DNA of 64,000 bases from an uncultured Lachnospiraceae bacterium. Lineage in GTDB: Bacteria > Bacillota > Clostridia > Lachnospirales > Lachnospiraceae. The stretch lies in NCBI GenBank assembly GCA_947626715.1, contig CANQTG010000001.1:31371-95370 (forward strand). Direction: 5' to 3'. Of the stretch, positions 1 through 9,203 are shown piece after piece; position 1 is the first letter of the stretch, and the number at the start of each line of letters is the position of its first letter. The notes under the pieces are model-generated. The model did not search any database, was not told the origin of the DNA, and saw nothing but the letters and a program-made list of their open reading frames with translations. The translations under genes were made by a program, and so were the position numbers.

Positions 1-596
1 CCCTTCGATCCCTTTTTATAAGAGGGATGGAAATGAGAGGTATCGACGCCGTTCGTAATGATCCGTATCTCTTTTTTATCATAAAAATCCAGCGCCAATT
101 TCTTTAGCCCGCGGCTGTTCGCTATCAGCGCATCCGCCTGTTTCCATATAAACGCTTCAAACGGCCCCAGCGCTTTATAAAGGAGACGGAACCGTTCCTG
201 AAATCCCGGAATATCCCCGCCTCCAAAGCGGATGAGATAGGGAAGGCCATACCGCAGTTTCAGATAACAGGCAACAGGGCCGGCCGGAATGGCAAAAAAC
301 GCCTGACAGATATCAAAACGCTCCCTCTTTTGCAAAGCCGACGCCCGTATCATCGCTTTCCACAAATAATCCAACATCTCGGGAAAATTGCAGTGCTCGA
401 TATGCTTTCTCCTTGCCTTTAAGCGGATGATATGAACATTTTCATGTCTTTCCTCTTCTGGAAGACCGGAAAACCAGACGGTCACGACCGTGACCTCATG
501 TCCCATAGCGGCATATTCCCGGGTCAGGTTCAGGCAGGCATTGGCTCCGCCGCCGCCCACCGGAGGATATTCATGTGTGATTATCAGTATCTTCAT
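1..596 (-). CDS. GT4 glycosyltransferase, N-terminal part (runs off left edge)
   Basis: The minus strand is open from an ATG at 594-596 to the window edge, giving about 198 residues with no stop. The protein starts MKILIITHEYPPVGGGGANA, the classic glycine-rich N-terminal loop of GT-B fold GT4 enzymes, and continues as an alternating Rossmann pattern with ANSRG and TNGVDTSHF near the cut end. TNGVD marks the end of the N-terminal domain in this family, so the donor-binding C-terminal half lies outside. It would transfer a sugar from a nucleotide donor to a lipid-linked oligosaccharide on the cytoplasmic face. It is the last visible gene of the minus-strand unit, about 96 bp after the neighbouring GT2 gene. 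Donor and acceptor cannot be read from sequence. Confidence 0.9.
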   Translation of the reverse strand, partial: MKILIITHEYPPVGGGGANACLNLTREYAAMGHEVTVVTVWFSGLPEEERHENVHIIRLKARRKHIEHCNFPEMLDYLWKAMIRASALQKRERFDICQAFFAIPAGPVACYLKLRYGLPYLIRFGGGDIPGFQERFRLLYKALGPFEAFIWKQADALIANSRGLKKLALDFYDKKEIRIITNGVDTSHFHPSYKKGSK

Positions 597-692
597 GAAA
601 ACAACTCTACTTTCTTATCTTTTCAAAGATTTCTTCTTTTTATATCCTTCCTGCATTTAACAATATCATTTTTCTGACGGCCTCAAGCAGAT

Positions 693-1499
693 TTATGATT
701 TTTTCGTTTTAAACTGCCGCAGAACTTTAAGTGTTCTCCGAATATCTATTATAAACGCGCCTTTTATCCCATTCTTTTTTAAGCCTTGATGACCTTCCCA
801 CAATGATAACATGTAACTCTTTAATCCTTGTGTACTGGTTCCCCCATAATACATTTTAACGATAACCTCTGGAACATAAACCAATCTGGCTTCCTGACCG
901 TACAAACACCGAAGCATAAACTCATAATCGGCCGAGCATTTATACGACGTATCATACAATCCGCATTTTTCATATACTTCGCGTTTTAAATATAAAGTAG
1001 GATGTCCCGGCATCCACCCCTCTCTGAAACTTCCAATCCCCATATGCCAAAAGCGAACAATTTTACCATCATTTACATATACAAGGTCTGCATGAGCTCC
1101 CACGCAGAATTCTCCGCCGCTTTCTATTGCCCCGACCATATGCTCCACTACATGCGGATGTGCCAAACAATCATTAAAAAACACTACGATATCTCCACTG
1201 CACATATGATATCCCTTATTCATTGCATCATAGATACCACGATCCGGCTCTGATTTCCATATCAGCCTGTCATTTCGACCGCATGAGACCAATCTATTTT
1301 TATACTGCTTTATCAAATCCAGCGTTCCGTCAGTAGAGCCTCCATCTGCAATCACAATTTCTATTTCAGAGTATTCCTGAATCAAAATAGAATCTATCGT
1401 TGTTTTCAAGGTTTTAATACAGTTATAAGTAGTCAATATAAAAGATACTTTCTTCATGTTTTTCCGTTTATATTTCTCCCTCCCCGATACAATTCCCAT
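693..1499 (-). CDS. GT2 family glycosyltransferase (WfgS/WcaA-like)
   Basis: This is a GT-A fold GT2 enzyme of 268 residues from the distal start or 254 from the inner ATG at 1457. Motifs are ILTTYN, then ADGGSTDGT near residues 51-59 for nucleotide binding, DRGIYDAMNKG near 85-95, and PGHPTLY further on, a combination typical of the colanic/O-antigen WfgS-like subgroup. The first 14 residues do not belong to the family fold, yet the outer ATG has the better signal (AGGA seven bases upstream) and forms a TGATG overlap with the preceding gene, which suggests translational coupling. The inner ATG has only a distant GGGAGGGAG. No cleaved signal or membrane segment is visible. Sugar specificity is unknown. 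Confidence 0.88.
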   Translation of the reverse strand: MGIVSGREKYKRKNMKKVSFILTTYNCIKTLKTTIDSILIQEYSEIEIVIADGGSTDGTLDLIKQYKNRLVSCGRNDRLIWKSEPDRGIYDAMNKGYHMCSGDIVVFFNDCLAHPHVVEHMVGAIESGGEFCVGAHADLVYVNDGKIVRFWHMGIGSFREGWMPGHPTLYLKREVYEKCGLYDTSYKCSADYEFMLRCLYGQEARLVYVPEVIVKMYYGGTSTQGLKSYMLSLWEGHQGLKKNGIKGAFIIDIRRTLKVLRQFKTKKS

Positions 1500-3427
1500 C
1501 AGGATATCCTATCAACACTTTCAGCCCATAAGATTGCATAATCAGCGTTTTCTCCATAATTCCATATACACCGATAAATATCAGTTCCATATTCTATACA
1601 GGTTCCGATCTCCATATCGCCTGTGTGAACAGCTAAAATACACTCCGGTTGCCAGAAAATATTTTTATCGGATAATACAATCGGATGTATCGTCGTATTT
1701 TCATTTTTTAATGCAACCCACAAAGGATATTCGTAAGTGTCTCCGCCTAACAGCAGACCAATATTTTTTGCTCCCATTTTTTCTGCAGTCGCTGTCAATT
1801 CTCGATAAGGTTCTGTTTCCTCCTGACGGTTCAAAAAATAAAGATCAAATCTCGCTTCTCCGTCCCATACCGCCTGCGCATATGAATCCGCCTGCATTTT
1901 TATAGTCCTAATCCCATCTGGGAGCATTAACAATAAAACGATACTCATGACTAATATATTCATATAACGGTACTCTTTTTCTGCATTTATTGTATAGCCG
2001 ATAAAAATACATATCAAAGGCAAAATTGGCATCAACAATCTGGTACCCCATGGCTGCCATCTAATACAGAAAAGCATCGTCCCTGTTGAACATAATAAAC
2101 TGCATATATATGTTAAATTTATTACTTCCTTCCTCTTCTTTTTTTTAATGAGAGAATATAACAAATGCAATATTGCAAATATACAAACAATCCCTGATAT
2201 TAGGAACAAGGTTCGTGCCCCTGCTGTATCATGATGATACGATTTTACGGCGCCTCTTCCCTCAGAATAACCATAATACGCAGATATTTCCAAGTCCTCT
2301 ATATCAACCTGCAAATAATCCGCCAATTTAACGGTCATCTGCCAGAAAGCGTCTGGCTGTTCTTCCCCTGCGATCTCCAGCGTCAAATTCTTACAGCCAT
2401 TCAATAATAAATACCTCGGAGATATTGTTTTAACCATCAGATTCCCCGCCACCTGTTCAAGCGCCAAAATGTTCCCGGTACTCTTATAATTTCTAACAAA
2501 ACTGGGAAACGCCAGTAAAATAATAATGCCCGCTGCCAGTACAACTGATTTGAAAATAGTCATAACAGATTCCTGTTTTTTCAAACATACAAGCAACAGC
2601 CATAATAACAATAAAGGCACCATAAAACAGATGCTGCTTTTCGTTAGATATCCAAATCCAATGCTGCATGCACAAAACACTATATTATGCATATTTTCTG
2701 ACGAACATAAAGGCAAAGGAGACTTCCCTATTTTTAATATAAACCATGCAATCATCAGCAAGTACATAGTTGCTAGTAAATCGACCTGCGTCGTCATACT
2801 TTCTGCGATCGCTAATGGACACAACATAAATAACAGAGCCGAAAAAAGCGCTCCTCGCTTATCTGTTCCTAATTTTATACTAATTTTATAAGTCATCACC
2901 GCAGATAATACATAAGCGAGCCATTGTACTATATTAACTAGCTTATCGCTTTTTAAAAGCAAGCATAGATGCAATATAATATATTCTGTAAAATTTGAAT
3001 AATACAACTGGCGCAGAATACTGGTGGAATAATAAGCTACCGATCTGTTTTGTATCCAATTTGCAACTCTAGCCATATGATATGTCATGGAATCCCAATT
3101 ATTGGGAACGATCGTATACGATAATATAAACATTATCAAAGCTAACAATAAGATCAATACCGACAATAAGCGTTCAAACCATTGCCCCCCCCTCCACACA
3201 TCTTCTTTCAATTTATCTTTCGCATATATCCATGCGCTGCCTTTTCCACTTTTCATTCTCTTTAACATAAGGAGCACACTTAAAAGGCCGAAAATAATCC
3301 AAATTGTCCTTATAGCCGTATAAGTAAGGAACTGCATAGCGCTCAATATTTCCGTTGAAAACCAGATTATCATTGAAAAGCAAATAATAATCTCAGGAAA
3401 ACTCTCTCTCTGCTTCTCTCTATCCAT
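1499..3427 (-). CDS. GT-C fold membrane glycosyltransferase (GT39/PMT_2-like)
   Basis: The protein has 642 residues, about a dozen hydrophobic segments and a soluble C-terminal tail. After the second hydrophobic block, NNWDSMTYHM near residues 109-118 carries an acidic residue (D112) in the first extracytoplasmic loop, the hallmark position of GT-C enzymes that use polyprenyl-phosphate sugars. By family analogy it moves a sugar from undecaprenyl-P-sugar to a glycan outside the membrane. A G8 tract lies in codons 79-81 and here keeps the reading frame. The stop overlaps the next start (TGATG), and only one base separates it from the ABC exporter upstream. No GT2 partner is adjacent, so the donor lipid would have to come from a GT2 elsewhere in the locus. 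Confidence 0.8.
   Translation of the reverse strand: MDREKQRESFPEIIICFSMIIWFSTEILSAMQFLTYTAIRTIWIIFGLLSVLLMLKRMKSGKGSAWIYAKDKLKEDVWRGGQWFERLLSVLILLLALIMFILSYTIVPNNWDSMTYHMARVANWIQNRSVAYYSTSILRQLYYSNFTEYIILHLCLLLKSDKLVNIVQWLAYVLSAVMTYKISIKLGTDKRGALFSALLFMLCPLAIAESMTTQVDLLATMYLLMIAWFILKIGKSPLPLCSSENMHNIVFCACSIGFGYLTKSSICFMVPLLLLWLLLVCLKKQESVMTIFKSVVLAAGIIILLAFPSFVRNYKSTGNILALEQVAGNLMVKTISPRYLLLNGCKNLTLEIAGEEQPDAFWQMTVKLADYLQVDIEDLEISAYYGYSEGRGAVKSYHHDTAGARTLFLISGIVCIFAILHLLYSLIKKKKRKEVINLTYICSLLCSTGTMLFCIRWQPWGTRLLMPILPLICIFIGYTINAEKEYRYMNILVMSIVLLLMLPDGIRTIKMQADSYAQAVWDGEARFDLYFLNRQEETEPYRELTATAEKMGAKNIGLLLGGDTYEYPLWVALKNENTTIHPIVLSDKNIFWQPECILAVHTGDMEIGTCIEYGTDIYRCIWNYGENADYAILWAESVDRIS
3185..3192 (-). 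repeat. G8 mononucleotide tract inside a GT-C gene
   Basis: Eight consecutive C on the plus strand read as G8 in codons 79-81 (R-G-G) of the GT-C gene. In this copy the frame is intact. A one-base length change would truncate the protein early, as appears to have happened at the G8 tract at 6126. Confidence 0.95.
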
Positions 3428-3428
3428 T

Positions 3429-5204
3429 CTACATCAACTCCTCATATAGGCGTCTGACAGCTTTTCCATCTTTGATTTCATAAATGGCATCACAATTTTT
3501 AATGGTGGTCAATCTGTGCGCAATAATGACCAAAGTCATTTTGCCATGCAGAGAATCGATAGCTTCCATAACCGATTTCTCTGTTTCGTTATCCAAAGCA
3601 GAAGTCGCCTCATCCAAAATCAATATTTCTGGATTATGGTATAAAGCTCTTGCAATTCCGATTCTTTGCCTCTGTCCGCCTGACAAGCGCACGCCCCTGT
3701 CTCCTACTTTAGTATGGATTCCTTTCGGGAGCTGCCGCACAAAATCTAATAGTTCAGCTTTTTCTAATGCAATTTCAACGCTGTTTTCATCTATCTCCAG
3801 AGGTTCCACTCCAAACGCTACATTTTGACAGATAGAGGTATCAGAAAGATAAATGCTCTGAGGAACATATCCAACCAGACGTCCCCACAATGCCGGAATC
3901 CTTTGAATATTAATATTATCCAGAAAAACTTCTCCTTCGTCAGGGCGCAAAACTCCCAGAAGCAGATCCGCCAATGTAGATTTCCCTGCGCCTGATTCTC
4001 CTATAAATGCAACTGATTTCCCTTTAAGAATTTTTAGGCTTAATTGATTCAGTACCGTTTTTTGATCTTTGTTATATGTGAAAGTCACATTCTGTATATT
4101 AATAGACTCCTTAAAAGCAAAAGTCTGATCGGATTCTCCATCTTCCGAATCGATATGATAAAAGCTATCATTATACTTACGCGCATCTATTATATTTTCA
4201 TATACTGCATTCAGACTCGGAATAGAACCTGAGATCGTATTGATTGCAACAGAGATCTTCCCAAGCGCAGGTAAGATTCGAAACGCTCCGATCGCGAAAG
4301 ACGCCAATACCGCTACAAGGCTTTGTGAATTAGAAATATTTACAATTCTGATTCCTAAGATAGTCATGATCCCTACAATACAGATTGCCTCAATAATATA
4401 CGCCGGTATTTCTCCCCCCACATTCTGAACCACCGTGGCATTTTGGCGTTTAATGGTATTTTTTTCAAATTCCTTAATAAAATATTTCTGTTTTCGCATC
4501 ACTAGGACTTCTTTAATCCCATGAAACGCCTGTAGCAATGCCTGTGATGAAAGAATACTATAGGTCCTGATCAAGAATCCTGCCTGCAACATTTTCTTCC
4601 TGAAAATAACAAAAATCAATAATAAGCAGATTAACGCCGATAAAATAATCCCTATGGCGATCTGCCAATCTGCATAGCACATATAAATACAGATAAATGC
4701 CGCTATCATTATCTGTGTCGCCGCCTGAAGCAAACCATTTATAATTTGATATAGGGAGCCTACATCGCCATTAACTCCCTGTATCAATTCATTTACGTTC
4801 CGTTCTAGGAAAAATCGGTATCCGCGGTTCATATAAGACTGCATCATATATACGGAGCACTCTCTTTGTATCTTACATGAATACTTAAACTTTAACCATG
4901 CAAAAAAAATAAAATATAGATTCTTAAATATATAAATCAAAATAACTGCAATTATAATGGAAGCGACTAATTTATCATTTGTACGAATATCACAAAGATC
5001 CGTTATTTTCTTGATATAAGGATTTCTAAAAAGCTGTTCCGGCTGCAACAGCGCATTCACTAACGGCACAATAATAGAAACCCCTAAGGTTTCCAACACT
5101 GCCGCAATAAAAGAGCACACAAGAACAATCGAACCCATCATTTTTTGGTTTCGATTTAATATACGTGAAAGTTTCTGTAAAGTGTCTATCGTTTCTCGTA
5201 TCAT
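3429..5204 (-). CDS. ABC exporter, fused permease-ATPase (PglK/MsbA-like)
   Basis: This is a half-transporter of 591 residues: about six N-terminal membrane helices, then a nucleotide-binding domain. Walker A GESGAGKST lies near 402-410, the Q-loop VPQ near 447, the signature LSGGQRQR near 507, Walker B ILILDE near 526 and the switch His in AHR near 563, so the ATPase looks complete. The start at 5204 is preferred over longer options because CGGAG lies seven bases upstream and MIRETIDTLQKL opens a normal family N-terminus. The resemblance is to PglK-type flippases of lipid-linked oligosaccharides rather than Wzm/Wzt systems. No Wzx-type flippase was recognised in the window, so this or its paralogue at 24335 may flip the repeat unit. 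Another substrate remains possible. Confidence 0.85.
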   Translation of the reverse strand: MIRETIDTLQKLSRILNRNQKMMGSIVLVCSFIAAVLETLGVSIIVPLVNALLQPEQLFRNPYIKKITDLCDIRTNDKLVASIIIAVILIYIFKNLYFIFFAWLKFKYSCKIQRECSVYMMQSYMNRGYRFFLERNVNELIQGVNGDVGSLYQIINGLLQAATQIMIAAFICIYMCYADWQIAIGIILSALICLLLIFVIFRKKMLQAGFLIRTYSILSSQALLQAFHGIKEVLVMRKQKYFIKEFEKNTIKRQNATVVQNVGGEIPAYIIEAICIVGIMTILGIRIVNISNSQSLVAVLASFAIGAFRILPALGKISVAINTISGSIPSLNAVYENIIDARKYNDSFYHIDSEDGESDQTFAFKESINIQNVTFTYNKDQKTVLNQLSLKILKGKSVAFIGESGAGKSTLADLLLGVLRPDEGEVFLDNINIQRIPALWGRLVGYVPQSIYLSDTSICQNVAFGVEPLEIDENSVEIALEKAELLDFVRQLPKGIHTKVGDRGVRLSGGQRQRIGIARALYHNPEILILDEATSALDNETEKSVMEAIDSLHGKMTLVIIAHRLTTIKNCDAIYEIKDGKAVRRLYEELM

Positions 5205-5259
5205 TTCATATCTCCGTACTGCCCTTTCCATATAGTAAATAATGAACGTTTTTCCTAAA

Positions 5260-6212
5260 TTATACTCGTTCGCTTTCTTCTTTACAGATAAGCAATCTCT
5301 TTTTTCCATATCTGGCGGCAAAAAATGAAAAAACGCTTGTATAAGAGCCTAATATATATTCGCAGCGAGATAAACATAAACAATCGACAATTCCCGATTT
5401 CATCTCACCGCTTTCCTCTCTTCCCCATTCCTTATCCTGTTGTACTTTTAACCTGTTTCCATATATATTCTTTAATTTTTTCTCTTCAGATATGTCATCT
5501 GTCGCAAGAAAGAACCGTGCTTCTTTCTGTCCCTCTATGATTTCATCTATTTTTTTAATAAACGCATTTGTATTGCTTACTTTAGCAGCTCTTTGATGAT
5601 CGGTTCTTCTTATATGGATACCGATAACTTTCTCTCCCGGAATAATTATCTTTTCTGCTCTCTCCAGATATTCTTTTCTAAACTTAATAACGCCATAATC
5701 AATATTTTCCTGTCCTTTGTCCTTGACTATCCCACAAAATGCATGAATATAAATTTCTCTATCTCCCATGAGCCTTTTACGTATATTATTCCATGTATTG
5801 GACATATGTTCATAATATTTATCACTAAGCTCTTCCACATTCTTTGCTGGGAAATAACTGAAATAATTCTCTCTAAATACCATTTGAGATAATTTTTCGC
5901 ATAATCTGCTTTTAAATAACGCTGTAAGGAATCTGACGGCTCCTATAAGATGAATGCGCTTAATATTTGACCAAAATCCACCATACTTATCATAATTAAG
6001 ATACTTCAGGTCTATTTCGATAACTTTTATCTCAATATCAGCGAATATATCAGCGGCAAAGACTTCCCGAAAACTTATACCGCAATCTTTATCCACCGGC
6101 CAGACGATCACAAGCTTTTCCTTCTCCCCCCCCTCATTGATTTCACTAAATGATATGCATGAGCCAATGTAACGCATCTGCTCATCAAGCCGCTATAAAC
6201 CTGTATATACAT
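5260..6212 (-). pseudogene. Fucosyltransferase-like HxRRTD glycosyltransferase, frame broken at a G8 tract
   Basis: The main frame (5260-6125) encodes the body of a GT with the donor-binding motif HIRRTD (codon near 5616), LATDD and SYTSVFSFFAA near the end, as in GT11/GT23-type fucosyltransferases. In that frame the residues before KLVIVWPVDKDCG make no sense for the family. The expected N-terminus sits in another frame: an ATG at 6212, preceded by AGAGGATGAGGA, gives MYIQVYSGLMSRCVTLAHAY and reads up to the G8 run at 6126-6133. Nine G (or six) would join both parts into a 317-residue protein of normal layout. It is therefore a frameshifted gene, a phase-variable gene in its OFF state, or a homopolymer error. 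It follows RfbH and precedes the ABC exporter. Confidence 0.8.
6126..6133 (-). repeat. G8 tract at the frameshift site of the HxRRTD transferase
   Basis: Eight C on the plus strand (G8 on the coding strand) lie exactly where the N-terminal frame and the body frame of the transferase must join. One extra G would restore a single reading frame. Slipped-strand mispairing in such a tract is a known ON/OFF mechanism for surface-glycan genes. Confidence 0.9.
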
Positions 6213-6269
6213 TTCCTCATCCTCTTACTTAACATCCTGAATCGTATTCCGTCAATCCGCCTAAAGAGA

Positions 6270-7604
6270 TCAGCCTTCTATAGCGGTCTTGAGCGTATCT
6301 GTCATATAATCTATCATCTCATCTGTCATCCCCGGGTATACGCCAATCCAAAAAGCATCCCTCATAATCCTGTCCGTAACCCTCAATTCTCCAACCACGC
6401 GATAGCCCTCTCCGCTTATCCGCAGTTCATCAAAGCATGGATGGTTGATTAGATTCCCTGCAAAAAGCATTCTGGTCTGTATTCCTTTCCTCTCCATCAG
6501 CCTGACTATATATTCTCGGTCTACTCCCCGGCAGAGAATCAAAAAGCCAAACCAACTTGGATTCGCATGTTCACAAGGCTGTGGTAAAATCATTTTATCC
6601 TGCAGATCTTCCAAATTTTTATATATTCTATTAAAATTATATCGCCGCCGTTCTGTAAACGCCGGAAGCTTCTCTATTTGCGCACAGCCAATCGCCGCCT
6701 GCATATCAGTAGCTTTTAAATTATATCCGAAGTGCGAATACACATATTTATGGTCATAGCCTTTCGGCAATTCTCCATAATGCCCGTCGAAACGATGGCC
6801 GCACATATTATCATGCCCGGACGGGCAGATACAATCCCTTCCCCAATCCCGCATTGAACGAATAATTTTATGCAATAATGCATTATTGGTGTATACTGCC
6901 CCGCCCTCTCCCATCGTCATATGATGCGGCGGATAAAAACTAGAAGTCGCAATATCTCCTATCGTTCCTGTAAAATACCACTTGCCATCTATCTCATATT
7001 GCGAACCGAGCGCATCGCAATTATCTTCTACAAGCCAAAGGCTATATTTTTCACAAAATTCTTTAACTTTTTTCAGATCAAAAGGATTCCCCAAAGTATG
7101 CGCAAGCATTACTGCTTTCGTTTTTTCTGAAAGCGCCTCCTCTAACATATTTACATCCACATTGTATTGAGGGATCGTCACATCCAAAAACACCGGGATT
7201 GCCCCGAATTGGATCATCGGCGCAACCGTCGTCGGGAATCCCGCCGCTACAGTAATAACCTCATCACCACGTTGTATACGTCTTTCTCCAAGTAAAGGAG
7301 AAGTAAGCGCCATAAAAGCAAGCAGATTCGCCGAAGAACCCGAATTTACAACAGAACAATACCGGATATTCAGATATTCCGCCAGTTTCTTTTCAAATGC
7401 ATCCGTATATCGCCCGGATGTCAGCCAGAACTCCAATGAGCTGTCCACCAGATTTCTCATTTCTCTGCTGTCATAAACCCTAGAAGCATAAGGAATTCTC
7501 TCGCCAGCTTTCCATGCTTTCTTCTCATGGTATTTCTCGCAATATACTTCTACCTGCCGTAATATCGTTTCCCTTGCCTCCTGCTCAGACATGTTATCAA
7601 ACAT
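6270..7604 (-). CDS. rfbH: RfbH-type CDP-4-keto-6-deoxyglucose 3-dehydrase (E1)
   Basis: This PMP- and [2Fe-2S]-dependent C3 deoxygenase of the DegT fold makes CDP-3,6-dideoxyhexoses. The start at 7604 (GGGAG seven bases upstream) gives 444 residues, the family length; longer readings run into rfbF. The PLP lysine is replaced by histidine in SFYPPHHMTMGEGG (H227/H228), diagnostic of E1 rather than an aminotransferase. Candidate cluster ligands are C196 in EDNCDALG plus C258, C260 and C268 in the pattern C-x-C-x7-C. SGSSAN near 88 binds the cofactor phosphate. It lies 16 bp after rfbF. Its usual partners, CDP-glucose 4,6-dehydratase (RfbG) and the E3 ferredoxin-type reductase, are not seen in the window and must be supplied elsewhere or replaced. 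Confidence 0.95.
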   Translation of the reverse strand: MFDNMSEQEARETILRQVEVYCEKYHEKKAWKAGERIPYASRVYDSREMRNLVDSSLEFWLTSGRYTDAFEKKLAEYLNIRYCSVVNSGSSANLLAFMALTSPLLGERRIQRGDEVITVAAGFPTTVAPMIQFGAIPVFLDVTIPQYNVDVNMLEEALSEKTKAVMLAHTLGNPFDLKKVKEFCEKYSLWLVEDNCDALGSQYEIDGKWYFTGTIGDIATSSFYPPHHMTMGEGGAVYTNNALLHKIIRSMRDWGRDCICPSGHDNMCGHRFDGHYGELPKGYDHKYVYSHFGYNLKATDMQAAIGCAQIEKLPAFTERRRYNFNRIYKNLEDLQDKMILPQPCEHANPSWFGFLILCRGVDREYIVRLMERKGIQTRMLFAGNLINHPCFDELRISGEGYRVVGELRVTDRIMRDAFWIGVYPGMTDEMIDYMTDTLKTAIEG

Positions 7605-7620
7605 ACATCTTCTCCCAATA

Positions 7621-8397
7621 TTACCAAATCTTCCAAGGCGCATCCTCTGATTCCCAGAGCGATTCCAGATAATTCTTATCTCGCAGCGTATCCATCGGAG
7701 ACCAAAAGCCCTCATGCCGATACGCCACCATCTCACCCGCTTCTGCAACGGCTTCCAACGGGCCGGCTTCCAGCATCTCTCCGCCATCTCCCAAATAATC
7801 AAATATTTTACGATTCATAACCATAAAGCCCGCATTTACCCATGCTTGGTCAACCCGCGCCTTTTCTTTAAATCCTTTTACTTGATTTGTTTGGGGATCG
7901 ATCTTCAACGCCCCAAATCTTCCCATTGGCTGCGTTGTTGTAATCGTTACTGTTTTTTTGTATTTATGATGGAACGCCAATAACTCTGAAATATCAACAT
8001 CAGCCACACCGTCTCCATAAGTTAGGAAAAATTCTTCGTCTTCGCCAATATAATCCCGAACCTTTAATATCCTGCCCGCCGTTAATGTATTTAATCCCGT
8101 ATTGACCAGAGTTACCCGCCACGGCTCCGCAAAAACTTCATGAACTAAGATCTCTTTGTTTTTCAACAAAAATGTACTATCTGACTGATTAACATAATAG
8201 TGTATAAAATATTCTTTTATCATCTGGCCTTTATATCCACAGCAGATAATAAACTCATTATACCCGTAATATGAATACAATTTCATGATATGCCAGAGAA
8301 TTGGTTTCCCTCCTATTTCTATCATAGGTTTAGGGCGCATATACGATTCTTCGCTAATGCGCGTACCCATACCCCCTGCTAAAATTACCAATTTCAT
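7621..8397 (-). CDS. rfbF: Glucose-1-phosphate cytidylyltransferase
   Basis: This 258-residue enzyme makes CDP-glucose from glucose-1-phosphate and CTP, the first step toward CDP-3,6-dideoxysugars. LAGGMGTRISEES at 6-18 is the intact nucleotide-binding GxGTR loop, RPKPMIEIGGKP at 22-33 follows the RfbF consensus, and YGDGVADVDI carries the metal-binding Asp. The start MKLVILAGG is fixed by the fold. An adjacent upstream gene (8407-9174) encodes a divergent paralogue, nine bases away, pointing to an old tandem duplication. Downstream comes rfbH, so this copy most likely serves the dideoxysugar route. Confidence 0.94.
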   Translation of the reverse strand: MKLVILAGGMGTRISEESYMRPKPMIEIGGKPILWHIMKLYSYYGYNEFIICCGYKGQMIKEYFIHYYVNQSDSTFLLKNKEILVHEVFAEPWRVTLVNTGLNTLTAGRILKVRDYIGEDEEFFLTYGDGVADVDISELLAFHHKYKKTVTITTTQPMGRFGALKIDPQTNQVKGFKEKARVDQAWVNAGFMVMNRKIFDYLGDGGEMLEAGPLEAVAEAGEMVAYRHEGFWSPMDTLRDKNYLESLWESEDAPWKIW

Positions 8398-8406
8398 ATA
8401 TTTTTA

Positions 8407-9174
8407 TCATCCTCCAATCCATGGCGCCATTCCGGCATTCCAAAGATTTTCAGCTTCACTCAGATCCCTTTTAGTCTCAACCGCCAGCCAATAGCCTGAG
8501 TGCTTATAAAACGCGAGCTGTTCCTTTTCTGAAAGTCTTACAAATAAATATTTTTCCAAATTATAATTCCCATCTAAAAAATGAAAAACTTTCGGTGAGA
8601 AAACAAAGCAGTCGCCATTCGCCCATGCATTATCGCTTTCCTCACGGCCTGTGCTGCTATAGCTTAATTTTCCAGCCTTATCAAACGGAAGCAGCTCTTT
8701 TCTTCCCGAAGGCTTTACCATCGCAATCGTAGCAGTTTTCCCTTTTTGCTGATGATATTCTACCATTTGCAAGGCATTGATATCAGATAGACAGTCGCCA
8801 TACGTAACAATAAAATCACCGTCAATATATTTCTCTATCATGCTGATCCGCTGTCCGGCAGCCGAAAACAAACCCGTATCAACAACTGTAACCTTCCAGT
8901 CCTCTGTCCGTTTCTTATGTATCTCTACAATATTACTCCGTAAGTCCACTGTAATATCGGATTCATAAATATAAAAATCTACAAAGTATTCTTTAATATA
9001 ATCTACCTTGTATCCCCCGCATACAATAAATTCTGTAAATCCGTATTGTGAAAAATGTTTCATGATATGCCATAAAAGAGGTTTCCCTCCAATATCCACC
9101 ATAGGTTTGGGTATCCCTTCCCTATCATTACTTATGGAGCTCTGCATACCGCCGGCTAAAATTACTACTTTCAT
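8407..9174 (-). CDS. Divergent RfbF-like sugar-phosphate nucleotidyltransferase
   Basis: The 255-residue protein aligns along its length with the neighbouring RfbF (IPKPMVDIGGKPLLWHIMKHF, FIVCGGYKVDYIKEYF, YGDCLSD). The catalytic loop GGMGTRIS is changed to GGMQSSIS, so the arginine that normally stabilises the NTP phosphates is missing. KPMVDIGGKP and the Asp in YGDC remain. Either it uses a different sugar-1-phosphate or NTP, or it has become a regulatory or inactive paralogue. No intermediate gene separates it from rfbF. Its other neighbour is an SDR reductase, and the whole block looks like one sugar pathway. The ribosome binding site is weak (GGGTAGCGT). The family call is sure, the activity is not. 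Confidence 0.85.
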   Translation of the reverse strand: MKVVILAGGMQSSISNDREGIPKPMVDIGGKPLLWHIMKHFSQYGFTEFIVCGGYKVDYIKEYFVDFYIYESDITVDLRSNIVEIHKKRTEDWKVTVVDTGLFSAAGQRISMIEKYIDGDFIVTYGDCLSDINALQMVEYHQQKGKTATIAMVKPSGRKELLPFDKAGKLSYSSTGREESDNAWANGDCFVFSPKVFHFLDGNYNLEKYLFVRLSEKEQLAFYKHSGYWLAVETKRDLSEAENLWNAGMAPWIGG

Positions 9175-9203
9175 ACGCTACCCACAATAACCCCCATCAG
9201 CCA

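Noticed and set aside
5260..6177. Reading the HxRRTD gene as intact from the ATG at 6177
   Set aside because: The first 18 residues in that frame do not fit the family, whereas another frame supplies a matching N-terminus with its own ribosome binding site up to the G8 run.
6270..7604. RfbH as a PLP sugar aminotransferase
   Set aside because: The Schiff-base lysine is replaced by histidine and the iron-sulfur cysteines are present, which identifies a C3 dehydrase.
6270..7802. 510-residue version of RfbH
   Set aside because: The extra N-terminal residues overlap rfbF in another frame; the start at 7604 has a good ribosome binding site and gives the normal family length.
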